NCBI GenBank assembly: GCA_015068905.1
Contig: SVJQ01000001.1
Coordinates: forward strand, 62,001 to 126,000
DNA: 64,000 nucleotides
DNA from: Oscillospiraceae bacterium
GTDB lineage: Bacteria; Bacillota; Clostridia; UBA1381; UBA9506
Reading direction: 5' to 3'
How positions within the stretch are numbered: position 1 is the stretch's first letter; the number at the start of each line of letters is the position of its first letter. A model generated the notes under the pieces. The model worked only from the letters and a program-made list of their open reading frames with translations. It was not told the origin of the DNA and did no database searches. This document shows positions 53,737-62,364 of the stretch, piece by piece. A program made the translations under genes and the position numbers.

Positions 53737-54162
53737 ATGGAGAATATGAACAATTCTGCACCGGCTGTGCAGCTTAAAACAAACAAAGGTTTATTAAAGT
53801 ATATTCTTCTCTCTATTATTACTTTTGGTATTTATCCTTTAGTTGTTATGTCTTCTGTTTCGGATTCTGTCAATATTGCAGCCTCCAGATATGACGGTAA
53901 AAAGACAATGCATTATTGCCTTTTATATTTCATTGTAGCTCCGATTACCTTGGGTATAGGCGCTTTGGTATGGTACCATAATATTTCAAACAGAATCGGT
54001 GATGAACTTAGAAGACGCGGCATTGCCTATAGCTTTGGTGCTGCTGACTTCTGGCTTTGGAACATTTTAGGTTCCTTCATTCTTATCGGTCCTTTGGTAT
54101 ATACACACAAACTGTTTCGGGCTACAAACCTGATGTGTGCAAACTATAACATTAACGGCTGA
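53737..54162 (+). CDS. DUF4234 domain-containing membrane protein
   Basis: This 141-residue protein has about three hydrophobic segments. ITFGIYPLVVM near residue 30 and LGIGALVWYHNISNRIGDEL match the DUF4234 pattern. The function is unknown. AGGAGGTCATT precedes the ATG. It forms a two-gene unit with the TM2 protein. A pairing of a zinc-ribbon membrane protein with DUF4234 suggests a shared membrane task, but I cannot say what. Confidence 0.8.
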   Translation: MENMNNSAPAVQLKTNKGLLKYILLSIITFGIYPLVVMSSVSDSVNIAASRYDGKKTMHYCLLYFIVAPITLGIGALVWYHNISNRIGDELRRRGIAYSFGAADFWLWNILGSFILIGPLVYTHKLFRATNLMCANYNING

Positions 54163-54181
54163 TAACTTTTTAAATGGTATT

Positions 54182-54219
54182 AAAAACGGCAACTTCTAAA
54201 AAGAAGTTGCCGTTTTTTT
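54182..54219. terminator. Bidirectional terminator after DUF4234 and the creatininase-like gene
   Basis: AAAAACGGCAACTTC and GAAGTTGCCGTTTTT enclose a TAAAAA loop. Confidence 0.9.
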
Positions 54220-54223
54220 GTGT

Positions 54224-55084
54224 CTAAATTTCGTTGTGTGGCTTTTGCTTTGCCAGCCATTCTTTTTTGTATTCCTCTGAGACGGTTTCTGTTTTTAAAA
54301 ACTTCAGCACATCGCACAGCTTTTTAACAGAATATTCTACCATAGCCTTGGCAATGCGCTCGTTCATACCCTCGTGCATATCGCCTTCTACTGAATTGGG
54401 GAAGTTTGCCATCCAGCTAAAGGGGGTATTAATGCGTTTAGAGGAAAATTCATCAAAGCGGTGGGTTGACTCACAGCTTTCCTGATTCATTTTGTCAAGT
54501 CGAACCGTTTCGGGGCGTACGCCGTAAACCCAACCGGTTTCAATAAAGTCAGCGTGACCGAACCGCTTTTTTTCATCGTTATATGCCTGCAGAATCTTGC
54601 GGTCTTCTGTGGTAAGGAATGAAAAGCCTTCATTCAGGATTTTTTTCGGTGTGGCAAAATCAGAGCCCAAAGAATAATCAAACACAGAATAGGGTGTTTT
54701 TTCATACAAAAGTCCGCGCATAAAATAAGAAATCATAGCCTGATTGCCACCGTGACCGTTATAAATCAGAATTTTATTAAAACCGTTTCGGTAAATTTCG
54801 CTGCAGGTCTCTTTTAAAATCTGCAGCCTGAGCTCTGGGCTGAAAATGACTGTGCCCAAAAATTCACCGGCACCGGTTTTTTCACCGAAATACATAGTGG
54901 GGAAAACGCAAACCGGCTCTATTTCAGCGGCACGCTTTGCAATTTCGGTTATGTGTATCACATCGGTTCCCACCGGCAGATGCTGCCCGTGTTTTTCTAA
55001 GCAACCCACAGGCAGAATACAAACTCCACCGGAGGTTTTTATTGCATCGCGAAACTCTTCTTCGCGCAAATTTTCCCATAACAC
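54224..55084 (-). CDS. Creatininase-family amidohydrolase
   Basis: This 286-residue protein belongs to the creatininase/MftE family of metal-dependent amidohydrolases. LPVGCLEKHGQHLPVGTDV contains the Glu, His and Asp that bind metal, and YNGHGGNQ the next ligand set. Members cut creatinine, formamides or a peptide in cofactor synthesis, so the substrate is open. It starts with GTG at 55084, with AGGGGTGATAATTT before it. It is divergent from a Gfo/Idh gene, suggesting shared catabolism. Confidence 0.85.
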   Translation of the reverse strand: MLWENLREEEFRDAIKTSGGVCILPVGCLEKHGQHLPVGTDVIHITEIAKRAAEIEPVCVFPTMYFGEKTGAGEFLGTVIFSPELRLQILKETCSEIYRNGFNKILIYNGHGGNQAMISYFMRGLLYEKTPYSVFDYSLGSDFATPKKILNEGFSFLTTEDRKILQAYNDEKKRFGHADFIETGWVYGVRPETVRLDKMNQESCESTHRFDEFSSKRINTPFSWMANFPNSVEGDMHEGMNERIAKAMVEYSVKKLCDVLKFLKTETVSEEYKKEWLAKQKPHNEI

Positions 55085-55118
55085 AAATTATCACCCCTGT
55101 TGTATATTCCATACCTTT

Positions 55119-55146
55119 ATTATACTATTTTTCCTGGCTTTGTCAA
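55119..55146 (-). promoter_or_regulatory. Promoter of the creatininase-like gene
   Basis: TTGACA and TATAAT with a 16-bp spacer on the minus strand, 35 nt from the start. Confidence 0.75.
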
Positions 55147-55170
55147 TGCGAGAAAAATGAGAAAAAAGGG

Positions 55171-55199
55171 TTGTTTTTTAGTAGTCCCTGTGGTATAAT
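55171..55199 (+). promoter_or_regulatory. Promoter of the Gfo/Idh gene
   Basis: TTGTTT and TATAAT are 17 bp apart, 39 nt before the ATG and 24 bp from the divergent promoter. Confidence 0.65.
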
Positions 55200-55238
55200 C
55201 AAAAAGAACTATTTAGTTACTTTTTAGGAGGGCTCAAG

Positions 55239-56195
55239 ATGATTCGTTTGGGTATTATCGGTGCAGGTAATTTCAGTTATACTCACAGACGTGCCATTCG
55301 TCAGGTCGATGGTTGCGAAATCTGCGGAGTCAGTGATTTGGTAGAAGAAAAAGCAACAGCACTGGCTGAAGGAACAGGTGCTAATGTATATACAGATTAT
55401 CAGGAGATGCTGGCAAAGGAAAAGCCGGACGGCGTCATACTAAACCTGCCTCATTTTCTGCATAAGGACGTAACCATTGATTGTCTGGAGCGTGGCGTTC
55501 CGGTTCTGGTAGAAAAGCCTATGGCACTCAATACGGAAGAATGTGATGCCATGATTGCTGCTTCCCGAAAAACGGGCGTTCCTTTTGCAGTCGGCCATCT
55601 GGCGGGGTACAGCAAAGCCGGCCAGGAACTGAAAAAACTGATTAAAGAAGAATCCTTAGGCAAGTTGGTCGCTATGACGGAAATTCGCACCGCTAATTAT
55701 TTTGCGAACCGCCCCAAATGGTTTTTGGATAAAAAGTTATCCGGCGGTGGCATTATGATGAATCTGGGTGCCCATTATGTAGATAAAATTCTGTACCTGA
55801 CAGATGCGGAGCCGGAGGATGTTTATTCAGTCTTCAGCAACAAGGTGACGGATGATAACGTAGAAGCAACAGCACAGTTTTTGCTTCGCTTGCCCCAAAA
55901 TGTCAGCGCATCCGGCACGTTTAGCGGCTGTGCAAGCTCTAACCAATGTGAAACGACCTTTTATTTTACAGACGGTGCGGCGCAAATCCGCTTGGGTTTA
56001 GAGCTTTGGATTTCTAAAGCAGGAGGCGCGTATGAGCCGGTTGTGGTGGGTGACCATACCGAGCTTATGGACGGTAATATGTGTAATCAGATTGTTGAAT
56101 TTATGAAGCTGATTCGTGGCGGGGAAAATCACGCCACAACACCGGAACACGGCCGCCGTGTTATCTCTGTGCTGGAAAAGATTTTGAGCGAATAA
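55239..56195 (+). CDS. Gfo/Idh/MocA-family oxidoreductase
   Basis: This 318-residue NAD(P)-dependent sugar or cyclitol dehydrogenase has the Rossmann glycine motif GIIGAGNFSYTHRRAI at the N-terminus and the catalytic-lysine motif VEKPMALNTEE near residue 91. GGGIMMNLGAHYVDKILYL, with its conserved His, is in the C-terminal substrate domain. TTAGGAGGGCTCAAG precedes the ATG. The family's breadth prevents naming the substrate. It is divergent from the creatininase-like gene. Confidence 0.9.
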   Translation: MIRLGIIGAGNFSYTHRRAIRQVDGCEICGVSDLVEEKATALAEGTGANVYTDYQEMLAKEKPDGVILNLPHFLHKDVTIDCLERGVPVLVEKPMALNTEECDAMIAASRKTGVPFAVGHLAGYSKAGQELKKLIKEESLGKLVAMTEIRTANYFANRPKWFLDKKLSGGGIMMNLGAHYVDKILYLTDAEPEDVYSVFSNKVTDDNVEATAQFLLRLPQNVSASGTFSGCASSNQCETTFYFTDGAAQIRLGLELWISKAGGAYEPVVVGDHTELMDGNMCNQIVEFMKLIRGGENHATTPEHGRRVISVLEKILSE

Positions 56196-56202
56196 TAGCA
56201 AT

Positions 56203-56230
56203 AAAAAAGACCGCTTTGGCGGTCTTTTTT
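56203..56230 (+). terminator. Terminator of the Gfo/Idh gene
   Basis: AAAAAAGACCGC and GCGGTCTTTTTT enclose TTTG, 8 nt after the stop. Confidence 0.9.
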
Positions 56231-56231
56231 A

Positions 56232-56260
56232 TTGACTATAAGTGCGAATTATGATATACT
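56232..56260 (+). promoter_or_regulatory. Promoter of the flavodoxin/MATE pair
   Basis: TTGACT and TATACT are 17 bp apart, 39 nt before the flavodoxin ATG. Confidence 0.7.
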
Positions 56261-56298
56261 GTATTATGGAATAAAATTTGTGTAAAGGAGCCAGTTTT

Positions 56299-56826
56299 AT
56301 GAAAGCCATTGTTATCTACAAATCAAAATACGGCTCGACAAAAACCTATGCAGAATGGATAGCGGAAGCCCTTTCCTGCAAGGCGGTAGATACTAAAACT
56401 GTTAAAGTAGATGATTTAGATGGGTATGACACTATTATTTACGGCGGTGGTTTATATGCTGAGGTTATTGCCGGTGTCAGCCTCATTACAAAGAATCTGG
56501 ATAAGCTGAAAGATAAGAAGTTGATTGTCTATTCAACGGGCATTACACCTCTTGATTGCAGAGATTATTATGACAAATTGGTTTTGGAGAAAAACTTTAA
56601 AGGTGACAGCCTTTCATACATAAAGGTTTTTAACTTTCTTGGCAAAATGATTTTGTCAGAACTGTCCCTTCCTCACAGAACGGCAATTCGCGCCCTCAAA
56701 AAGCTGATGAGCGGGAAGGAAAACCCCACAGAAATGGAAAAACTTTTAATTGAGCTTTGTGATGCTGACGGGGACTTTACAGATAAAAATGCCATTAGTG
56801 ACTTAGTGGCATACGCAAAAAACTAG
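56299..56826 (+). CDS. Flavodoxin-domain protein
   Basis: This 175-residue protein begins KAIVIYKSKYGSTKTYAEWI, whose SKYGSTKTYA loop binds FMN phosphate, and continues with IIYGGGLYAEVIAGV. The closest pattern is the flavodoxin type that includes HemG-like protoporphyrinogen oxidases; without heme genes nearby I would not go that far. AAAGGAGCC fits the ATG at 56299. The MATE pump starts 22 nt downstream and probably shares the transcript. Confidence 0.85.
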   Translation: MKAIVIYKSKYGSTKTYAEWIAEALSCKAVDTKTVKVDDLDGYDTIIYGGGLYAEVIAGVSLITKNLDKLKDKKLIVYSTGITPLDCRDYYDKLVLEKNFKGDSLSYIKVFNFLGKMILSELSLPHRTAIRALKKLMSGKENPTEMEKLLIELCDADGDFTDKNAISDLVAYAKN

Positions 56827-56848
56827 ACGAAAAAACTGGAGAAAAATA

Positions 56849-58225
56849 ATGCTGAAAAAACTATTTGCACCAACAGATTTAACACAGGGAACACCCTGGA
56901 AGGGTATCTTGCAATTTACCTTTCCTATGATTATCGGTAACATTGCCCAGCAGCTTTACAGCACTGTTGACAGTATTGTAGTCGGGCAGTATGTAGGCGA
57001 CAATGCTTTAGCGGCAGTTGGCAGCGCTATGCCGATACTCAATATGCTGCTTGTGCTGTTTGTGGGCATATCAGCCGGTGTGAACATTATGGTCTCACAA
57101 TATTTTGGGGCGAAAAACCGGGAGGGGCTTTCTTATTCTATTGGGAATGGCCTGACCGTTACGGCTATTGCTTGCCTGATTTTAATGTTGGCAGCAACGC
57201 CTCTTGTTAAGCCTATGCTGGTGATGCTGAACACCCCCGAAACGATTTTGCAGGGGTGCTACGAATACCTGATGATTTCTGTCATCGGTATTGCCGGTAT
57301 GGCATACTACAACATTTTAAGTGGTATCATCCGTGGTATGGGCGACTCGGTTTCGGTTCTTATCTATCTTTTGGTTGCAACGGTGATTAACATAGGCCTG
57401 GATATTTATTTTGTTGCAGGTCTCAACATGGGTGTTGCCGGGGTTGCGCTGGCGACAGTAATTGCTCAGGGCATCTCTTCTGTCCTGTGCATTATCAAGC
57501 TTGCCAGAATGCGGCAGGAATTTGATTTTAAATCGAAATTTTTTGCACCCAAGGCACAATATGTAAAAACCATGATTCGGTTAGGGCTGCCTTCCGGCTT
57601 GACCCAGATGATAATGTCCTCTGCCATGATTGTGGTGCAGTCGCTGACTAATCAGTTTGGTGAACAGTTTATTGCGGCAAACGTTGTCATTATGCGTGTT
57701 GACGGCTTTGCTATGATGCCCAATCTTTCCTTCGGTATGGCACTCACGACCTACGCCGGTCAAAATGTTGGAGCAGGGCGTTATGACAGAGTTACCAAAG
57801 GTGCGGGGCAGGGAACCTTGCTTGCGGTTCTGTTTTCGACTGTCATCACAGGTGTTATTCTTTTATTCGGCAAAGGGCTGATGGGTGTTTTCACGGATAC
57901 CCGTGAGCTTGTGGATCTAAGCTATCGGCTGATGCAGATTCTGGCTGTGGGTTACATTGCCGTTGCAGTGACCCAAAGCTTGTCTGGCATTATGCGCGGC
58001 GCAGGGGATACGGTAACACCAATGTGGATATCTCTTCTCACTACCGTTGTGGTGCGTGTTCCTTTGGCTTATGGCCTGTGTTATTTAACAAGAACCCCTG
58101 AGCTTCCCATCGGCAGACAGGAGTGTATTCAGATTTCTTTGGTGTCTTCATGGGTTTTAGGGGCACTGGTTACGACAATTTTTTATCGCTTAGGCAGATG
58201 GAAGAAAAAAGCGATTAAACAATAA
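56849..58225 (+). CDS. MATE-family efflux transporter
   Basis: This 458-residue protein of about 12 membrane helices resembles the multidrug and toxin extrusion family, which exports drugs or metabolites by sodium or proton antiport. PMIIGNIAQQLYSTVDSIVV and VGDNALAAVG at the start, and FGMALTTYAGQNVGAGRYDR in the second half, are MATE signatures. GGAGAAAAATA precedes the ATG. The substrate is unknown. Confidence 0.92.
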   Translation: MLKKLFAPTDLTQGTPWKGILQFTFPMIIGNIAQQLYSTVDSIVVGQYVGDNALAAVGSAMPILNMLLVLFVGISAGVNIMVSQYFGAKNREGLSYSIGNGLTVTAIACLILMLAATPLVKPMLVMLNTPETILQGCYEYLMISVIGIAGMAYYNILSGIIRGMGDSVSVLIYLLVATVINIGLDIYFVAGLNMGVAGVALATVIAQGISSVLCIIKLARMRQEFDFKSKFFAPKAQYVKTMIRLGLPSGLTQMIMSSAMIVVQSLTNQFGEQFIAANVVIMRVDGFAMMPNLSFGMALTTYAGQNVGAGRYDRVTKGAGQGTLLAVLFSTVITGVILLFGKGLMGVFTDTRELVDLSYRLMQILAVGYIAVAVTQSLSGIMRGAGDTVTPMWISLLTTVVVRVPLAYGLCYLTRTPELPIGRQECIQISLVSSWVLGALVTTIFYRLGRWKKKAIKQ

Positions 58226-58252
58226 AATATTATTAATATACAGGAGGATATT

Positions 58253-58747
<495 letters not shown>

Positions 58748-58768
58748 TAGAATAAGGAGATGACAACT

Positions 58769-60247
58769 ATGTCTGAAACAAGCAAGGTTTTAGCCTTTGA
58801 CTTTGGTGCATCCAGCGGCCGTGCTATGCTGTTTACCTTTGACGGCAAGACACTTTCTATCGAGGAAATGCATCGCTTTTCCAATGACCCCGTCACAGTT
58901 CGCGGCAGCTTTTACTGGGATGTTTTAAGACTGTTCCACGAAATTAAAACCGGTATTTTAAAAACCATGCACGCAGGGCATACCGATATTTTATCCATCG
59001 GTATCGACACCTGGGGTGTTGACTTTGGTCTGTTTGATAAAAACGGTAACCTTTTGGGCAATCCCCACCATTACCGTGACAGCCGGACAGACGGTATGAT
59101 TGAACAGGCTGATAAAGAAGTGGGCAAACGGTATATCTTTGACCATACCGGTATTCAGTTTAACTTCTTTAATACTCTGTTTCAGCTTATGGCAATCCGC
59201 AAAGATCCGTCTTTAGAGCTGGCAGACCGTCTTTTATTCACACCTGACATTTTCAACTATTTTTTGACAGGTGAAATGAAGAATGAGTATACCATTGCTT
59301 CTACCTCTCAGTTGCTTGACGCTAAAGCAAGAGATTGGGACAAGGAGCTTTTGGATAAGCTTGCAATTCCCACGCATATGTTAGGTGAATTGGTACAGCC
59401 CGGCACAGTTGTTGGCTATCTGACAGACGAGCTTTGCGAAGAGCTTGGCTGCCCGAAAATCCCCGTGGTGGCGGTTGGTTCTCACGATACAGCATCTGCT
59501 GTTGCCAGCGTGCCTGTAACAGAGAATTATCCTTATGCATACATCAGCAGCGGTACCTGGGCGCTCATGGGCGCAGAATTGGATGAGCCTGAGATTTCAG
59601 ACATCTCCTTCCGCTATGACTTTACCAATGAGGGTGGCGTTTGTGACAAAATCCGCTTCCTGAAAAATATTATGGGTCTTTGGATTGTGCAGGAATGCCG
59701 CCGTCAGTGGAAGCGTGAGGGCAAAGAATTTTCCTTTGACGATTTAGAAAAGGCAGCACGCAGCGCAGCACCCCACCGCAGCTTTATTGACCCTGATGAT
59801 TTAAGTTTTGCACCGCCGGGCAACATGCCCCGTCGGATTCGTGAGTTCTGCGAAAAAACCGGTCAGTCGGTACCCCAGACAGAGGGTGAAGTAATCCGCT
59901 GCGCGATGGAAAGCTTAGCCCTTAAATGCCGCATGGTTGTAGATGCCTTAGAGGATGTACAGGGCAAGAACTTAGAGGCTGTACACATGCTTGGCGGTGG
60001 TATTAAAGATACCATGCTTTGTGAATTTGTGGCTTGTGCAACCCGCAAAAAGGTTCTGGCAGGCCCTGTTGAAGCAACCAGCACAGGTAATGCTATTGTG
60101 CAGCTGATGGCTATGGGCAAAATTTCTGACCTGACCGAGGGTCGCAAGGTTGTGAAAGCCTCCTTCCCGGTTAAAACTTATGAACCGACAGATGGTGACG
60201 GTTGGGAGCAGGCATTTTCAGACTATAAAAAGTTTGTGAAATTTTAA
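58769..60247 (+). CDS. rhaB: Rhamnulokinase
   Basis: RhaB phosphorylates L-rhamnulose to L-rhamnulose-1-phosphate with ATP. The 492-residue FGGY-fold protein shows LAFDFGASSGRAMLF at the N-terminus (phosphate loop), SIGIDTWGVDFGLFD with substrate residues, VGSHDTASAVASVP, and MLGGGIKDTMLCEFVA near the end. The ATG at 58769 is well spaced from AAGGAG; the one at 58760 overlaps it. No rhaA, rhaD or transporter is adjacent, so the pathway assignment is by family only. A related sugar kinase remains possible. Confidence 0.88.
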   Translation: MSETSKVLAFDFGASSGRAMLFTFDGKTLSIEEMHRFSNDPVTVRGSFYWDVLRLFHEIKTGILKTMHAGHTDILSIGIDTWGVDFGLFDKNGNLLGNPHHYRDSRTDGMIEQADKEVGKRYIFDHTGIQFNFFNTLFQLMAIRKDPSLELADRLLFTPDIFNYFLTGEMKNEYTIASTSQLLDAKARDWDKELLDKLAIPTHMLGELVQPGTVVGYLTDELCEELGCPKIPVVAVGSHDTASAVASVPVTENYPYAYISSGTWALMGAELDEPEISDISFRYDFTNEGGVCDKIRFLKNIMGLWIVQECRRQWKREGKEFSFDDLEKAARSAAPHRSFIDPDDLSFAPPGNMPRRIREFCEKTGQSVPQTEGEVIRCAMESLALKCRMVVDALEDVQGKNLEAVHMLGGGIKDTMLCEFVACATRKKVLAGPVEATSTGNAIVQLMAMGKISDLTEGRKVVKASFPVKTYEPTDGDGWEQAFSDYKKFVKF

Positions 60248-60264
60248 GTGATACCGGGGGGCGT

Positions 60265-60675
60265 ATGGTAGAGCTTATAAAAGAGGCAAAGCTTTCGGTC
60301 AGGCTCAACTGGGCTCTTATGATTACCGGTGCTGTTTTGCTGACAATCGTGGGCTTGCTTCTACTACACCACGATGTGGCAAATGAAGAAAAGGCAACAC
60401 CGGAGTCTGTGTATCAACCGCCGGTTGCGACAAATGTGCCGGAGGTGGCTCCTGCCTACAGCGGCAAGAGGCTGGATTTAAATCTTGCAACTAAGGGAGA
60501 ATTAATGAATCTGCCCGGCGTGGGTGACACACTGGCACAGCGCATTATAGATTACCGCACAGAGTCGCCTTTCAAGGTTGTCCGTGATTTAAAGAAGGTT
60601 TCCGGCATTGGTGAAAAGACCTTTGCTTCTATTTGTGACTATGTGTATGTAACCTTGCCGGAAGACGGGCGGTGA
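60265..60675 (+). CDS. ComEA-like helix-hairpin-helix protein
   Basis: This 136-residue protein has one membrane segment near residues 15-37, a proline-rich stretch and a C-terminal helix-hairpin-helix domain: LDLNLATKGELMNLPGVGDT, then IIDYRTESPFKVVRDLKKVS and GIGEKTFASICDYV. ComEA proteins bind DNA outside the cell during uptake. Other competence genes are not in view, so this may be a ComEA relative in a different role. The start is ATG at 60265 after GGGGGGCGT. Confidence 0.87.
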   Translation: MVELIKEAKLSVRLNWALMITGAVLLTIVGLLLLHHDVANEEKATPESVYQPPVATNVPEVAPAYSGKRLDLNLATKGELMNLPGVGDTLAQRIIDYRTESPFKVVRDLKKVSGIGEKTFASICDYVYVTLPEDGR

Positions 60676-60735
60676 CCTTTTTAACAAACTGCGTGTAAGT
60701 CTGAAAGAAAGTTTTTTCACCAAAGGGGTATTTTA

Positions 60736-62016
60736 ATGGAATTAGAAACAGTTATTGGTAATATAGCAAACAACACATTTTCTTCTGTGCTTTCCAAGCT
60801 ATACGGCGAGTATGAACTGGACCGTCAGAAAAAGCGGTATCTTGCGGCGATTAAAAGCTTTCAGGAGCTATACCCAAACGATACAGACATCCGGATTTTT
60901 TCAGCCTCCGGCAGAACGGAAATCGGTGGCAATCACACCGACCATCAGCATGGTTGTGTGCTGGCTGCGGCGGTACACATGGATACCATTGGCGTTGTCA
61001 GCTTTCACAAAGAGGGTGTGATTCGGGTTAAATCAGAAGGGTACAAGGCATTTTCTGTGTCCCTTTCTGATTTGTCTGTTCAAAGAGATGAAAAGGGTTC
61101 AGCGGCGATTGTCCGCGGTGTTGTGGCAGGCTTTTATAAAAAGGGCATAAAGGTAGATGGCTTTGACCTGTACTGCACCTCTGACGTGCTTTCCGGTAGC
61201 GGTATTTCCTCTTCAGCAGCTTTTGAAACTCTGATTGGCACTATGATTGACAGCTATTACGGTGGCGAAAAAGCTGTAGGTGCGGTTGAGATTGCTAAAA
61301 TCGGTCAATTTTCTGAAAATGTTTATTTTGGCAAGCAAAGCGGCCTGATGGACCAAATGGTTTCGTCTGTGGGTGGCTTGGTTGCCATTGACTTTCACGA
61401 TACGGAAAACCCGACAATCGACAGCTTTCAGTATGATTTTGAAAAAGAAGGCTATTGCATCTGCCTGACAGATACCAAGGGTAGCCATGCCAACCTGACA
61501 GATGATTATGTTGCCATCCGCACGGAGATGGAAAGCGTCGCAAAAGAGTTCGGCGCATCTTTTCTGCGGGATGTGGATGAGACTGCCTTTTATGAGAAAA
61601 TTCCTGAACTGAGAAAGGTTTGCTCTGACCGTGCACTTGTACGGGCGGCTCACTTTTTTGCCGAAAACAAACGGGCGATACAGGAAGCAGAAGCACTTAA
61701 AAAAGGCGATTTTAAAGGCTTTCTAGAGCTGGTACGGGAGTCCGGCGAATCTTCTGCCACCCTTTTGCAAAATCTGTACCCCTGCCACAGCCCCGGCAAG
61801 CAGGAAATTCCCCTTGCATTGATGTTGAGTCAGCGCATATTGGGCGATTGTGGCGCTGCCCGTGTTCACGGCGGCGGCTTTGCCGGCACAATTCAGGCGA
61901 TAGTGCCGTTTGATAAGCGGGAGACATACATAAAAGAAATGAGCCGCATTTTTGGTGAGGGCGCTTGCATAGAGCTCAGAATCAGACCGGTTGGCGGAGT
62001 AGAAGTTACAAAGTAA
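60736..62016 (+). CDS. galK: Galactokinase
   Basis: GalK makes galactose-1-phosphate from galactose and ATP, the first committed step of the Leloir route. The 426-residue GHMP kinase contains GRTEIGGNHTDHQHG near residues 55-69 (galactokinase signature), LSGSGISSSAAFETLIG (ATP loop), and GGGFAGTIQAIVP near the end. It is a little longer than usual at the N-terminus. No galT or galE is adjacent. AAAGGGGTATTTTA precedes the ATG. Confidence 0.93.
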   Translation: MELETVIGNIANNTFSSVLSKLYGEYELDRQKKRYLAAIKSFQELYPNDTDIRIFSASGRTEIGGNHTDHQHGCVLAAAVHMDTIGVVSFHKEGVIRVKSEGYKAFSVSLSDLSVQRDEKGSAAIVRGVVAGFYKKGIKVDGFDLYCTSDVLSGSGISSSAAFETLIGTMIDSYYGGEKAVGAVEIAKIGQFSENVYFGKQSGLMDQMVSSVGGLVAIDFHDTENPTIDSFQYDFEKEGYCICLTDTKGSHANLTDDYVAIRTEMESVAKEFGASFLRDVDETAFYEKIPELRKVCSDRALVRAAHFFAENKRAIQEAEALKKGDFKGFLELVRESGESSATLLQNLYPCHSPGKQEIPLALMLSQRILGDCGAARVHGGGFAGTIQAIVPFDKRETYIKEMSRIFGEGACIELRIRPVGGVEVTK

Positions 62017-62049
62017 AAAAAACCACCTGTTTTTTCAGGTGGTTTTTTT
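62015..62049 (+). terminator. Terminator of galK
   Basis: AAAAAACCACCTG and CAGGTGGTTTTTTT enclose six T, right at the galK stop. Confidence 0.9.
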
Positions 62050-62113
62050 ATGGATAAAACAGCCATAATTGGTTACACTATCAGTAAACAAAAAGAAAGC
62101 AGAGGTAATCAAT

Positions 62114-62293
62114 ATGGCAAACGCAAAGAAAACAGACACCCCCTTATCCGGCGTATCCTGCACCGTGACGAACTGCGTCTATAACGGTGGCAACATGACC
62201 TGCGAGGCATCAAACATTGAGGTGACAACCTGCGACCCCGTGCAGCAATGCAGTGTGCAGTGCAAAACCTTTGAGCCCCGTGCCGGCAGATAA
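62114..62293 (+). CDS. DUF1540 domain protein
   Basis: This 59-residue protein carries the DUF1540 pattern of cysteines: VSCTVTNCVYN, MTCEASNIEVT, then CDPVQQCSVQCKTF. Such small proteins often occur in Clostridia, and some are linked to spores; the function is unknown. The cysteines could bind metal. I chose the ATG at 62114, after AGAGGTAATCAAT; the frame is open from 62069. Confidence 0.8.
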   Translation: MANAKKTDTPLSGVSCTVTNCVYNGGNMTCEASNIEVTTCDPVQQCSVQCKTFEPRAGR

Positions 62294-62301
62294 AATATAA
62301 A

Positions 62302-62330
62302 TTGCAATCTTAATTTTTTTGTGCTATACT
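62302..62330 (+). promoter_or_regulatory. Promoter of addA
   Basis: TTGCAA and TATACT are 17 bp apart, 35 nt before the ATG at 62365. Confidence 0.65.
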
Positions 62331-62364
62331 TTACCTATAACATCCGTTATAGGAAGTGGTGCAG

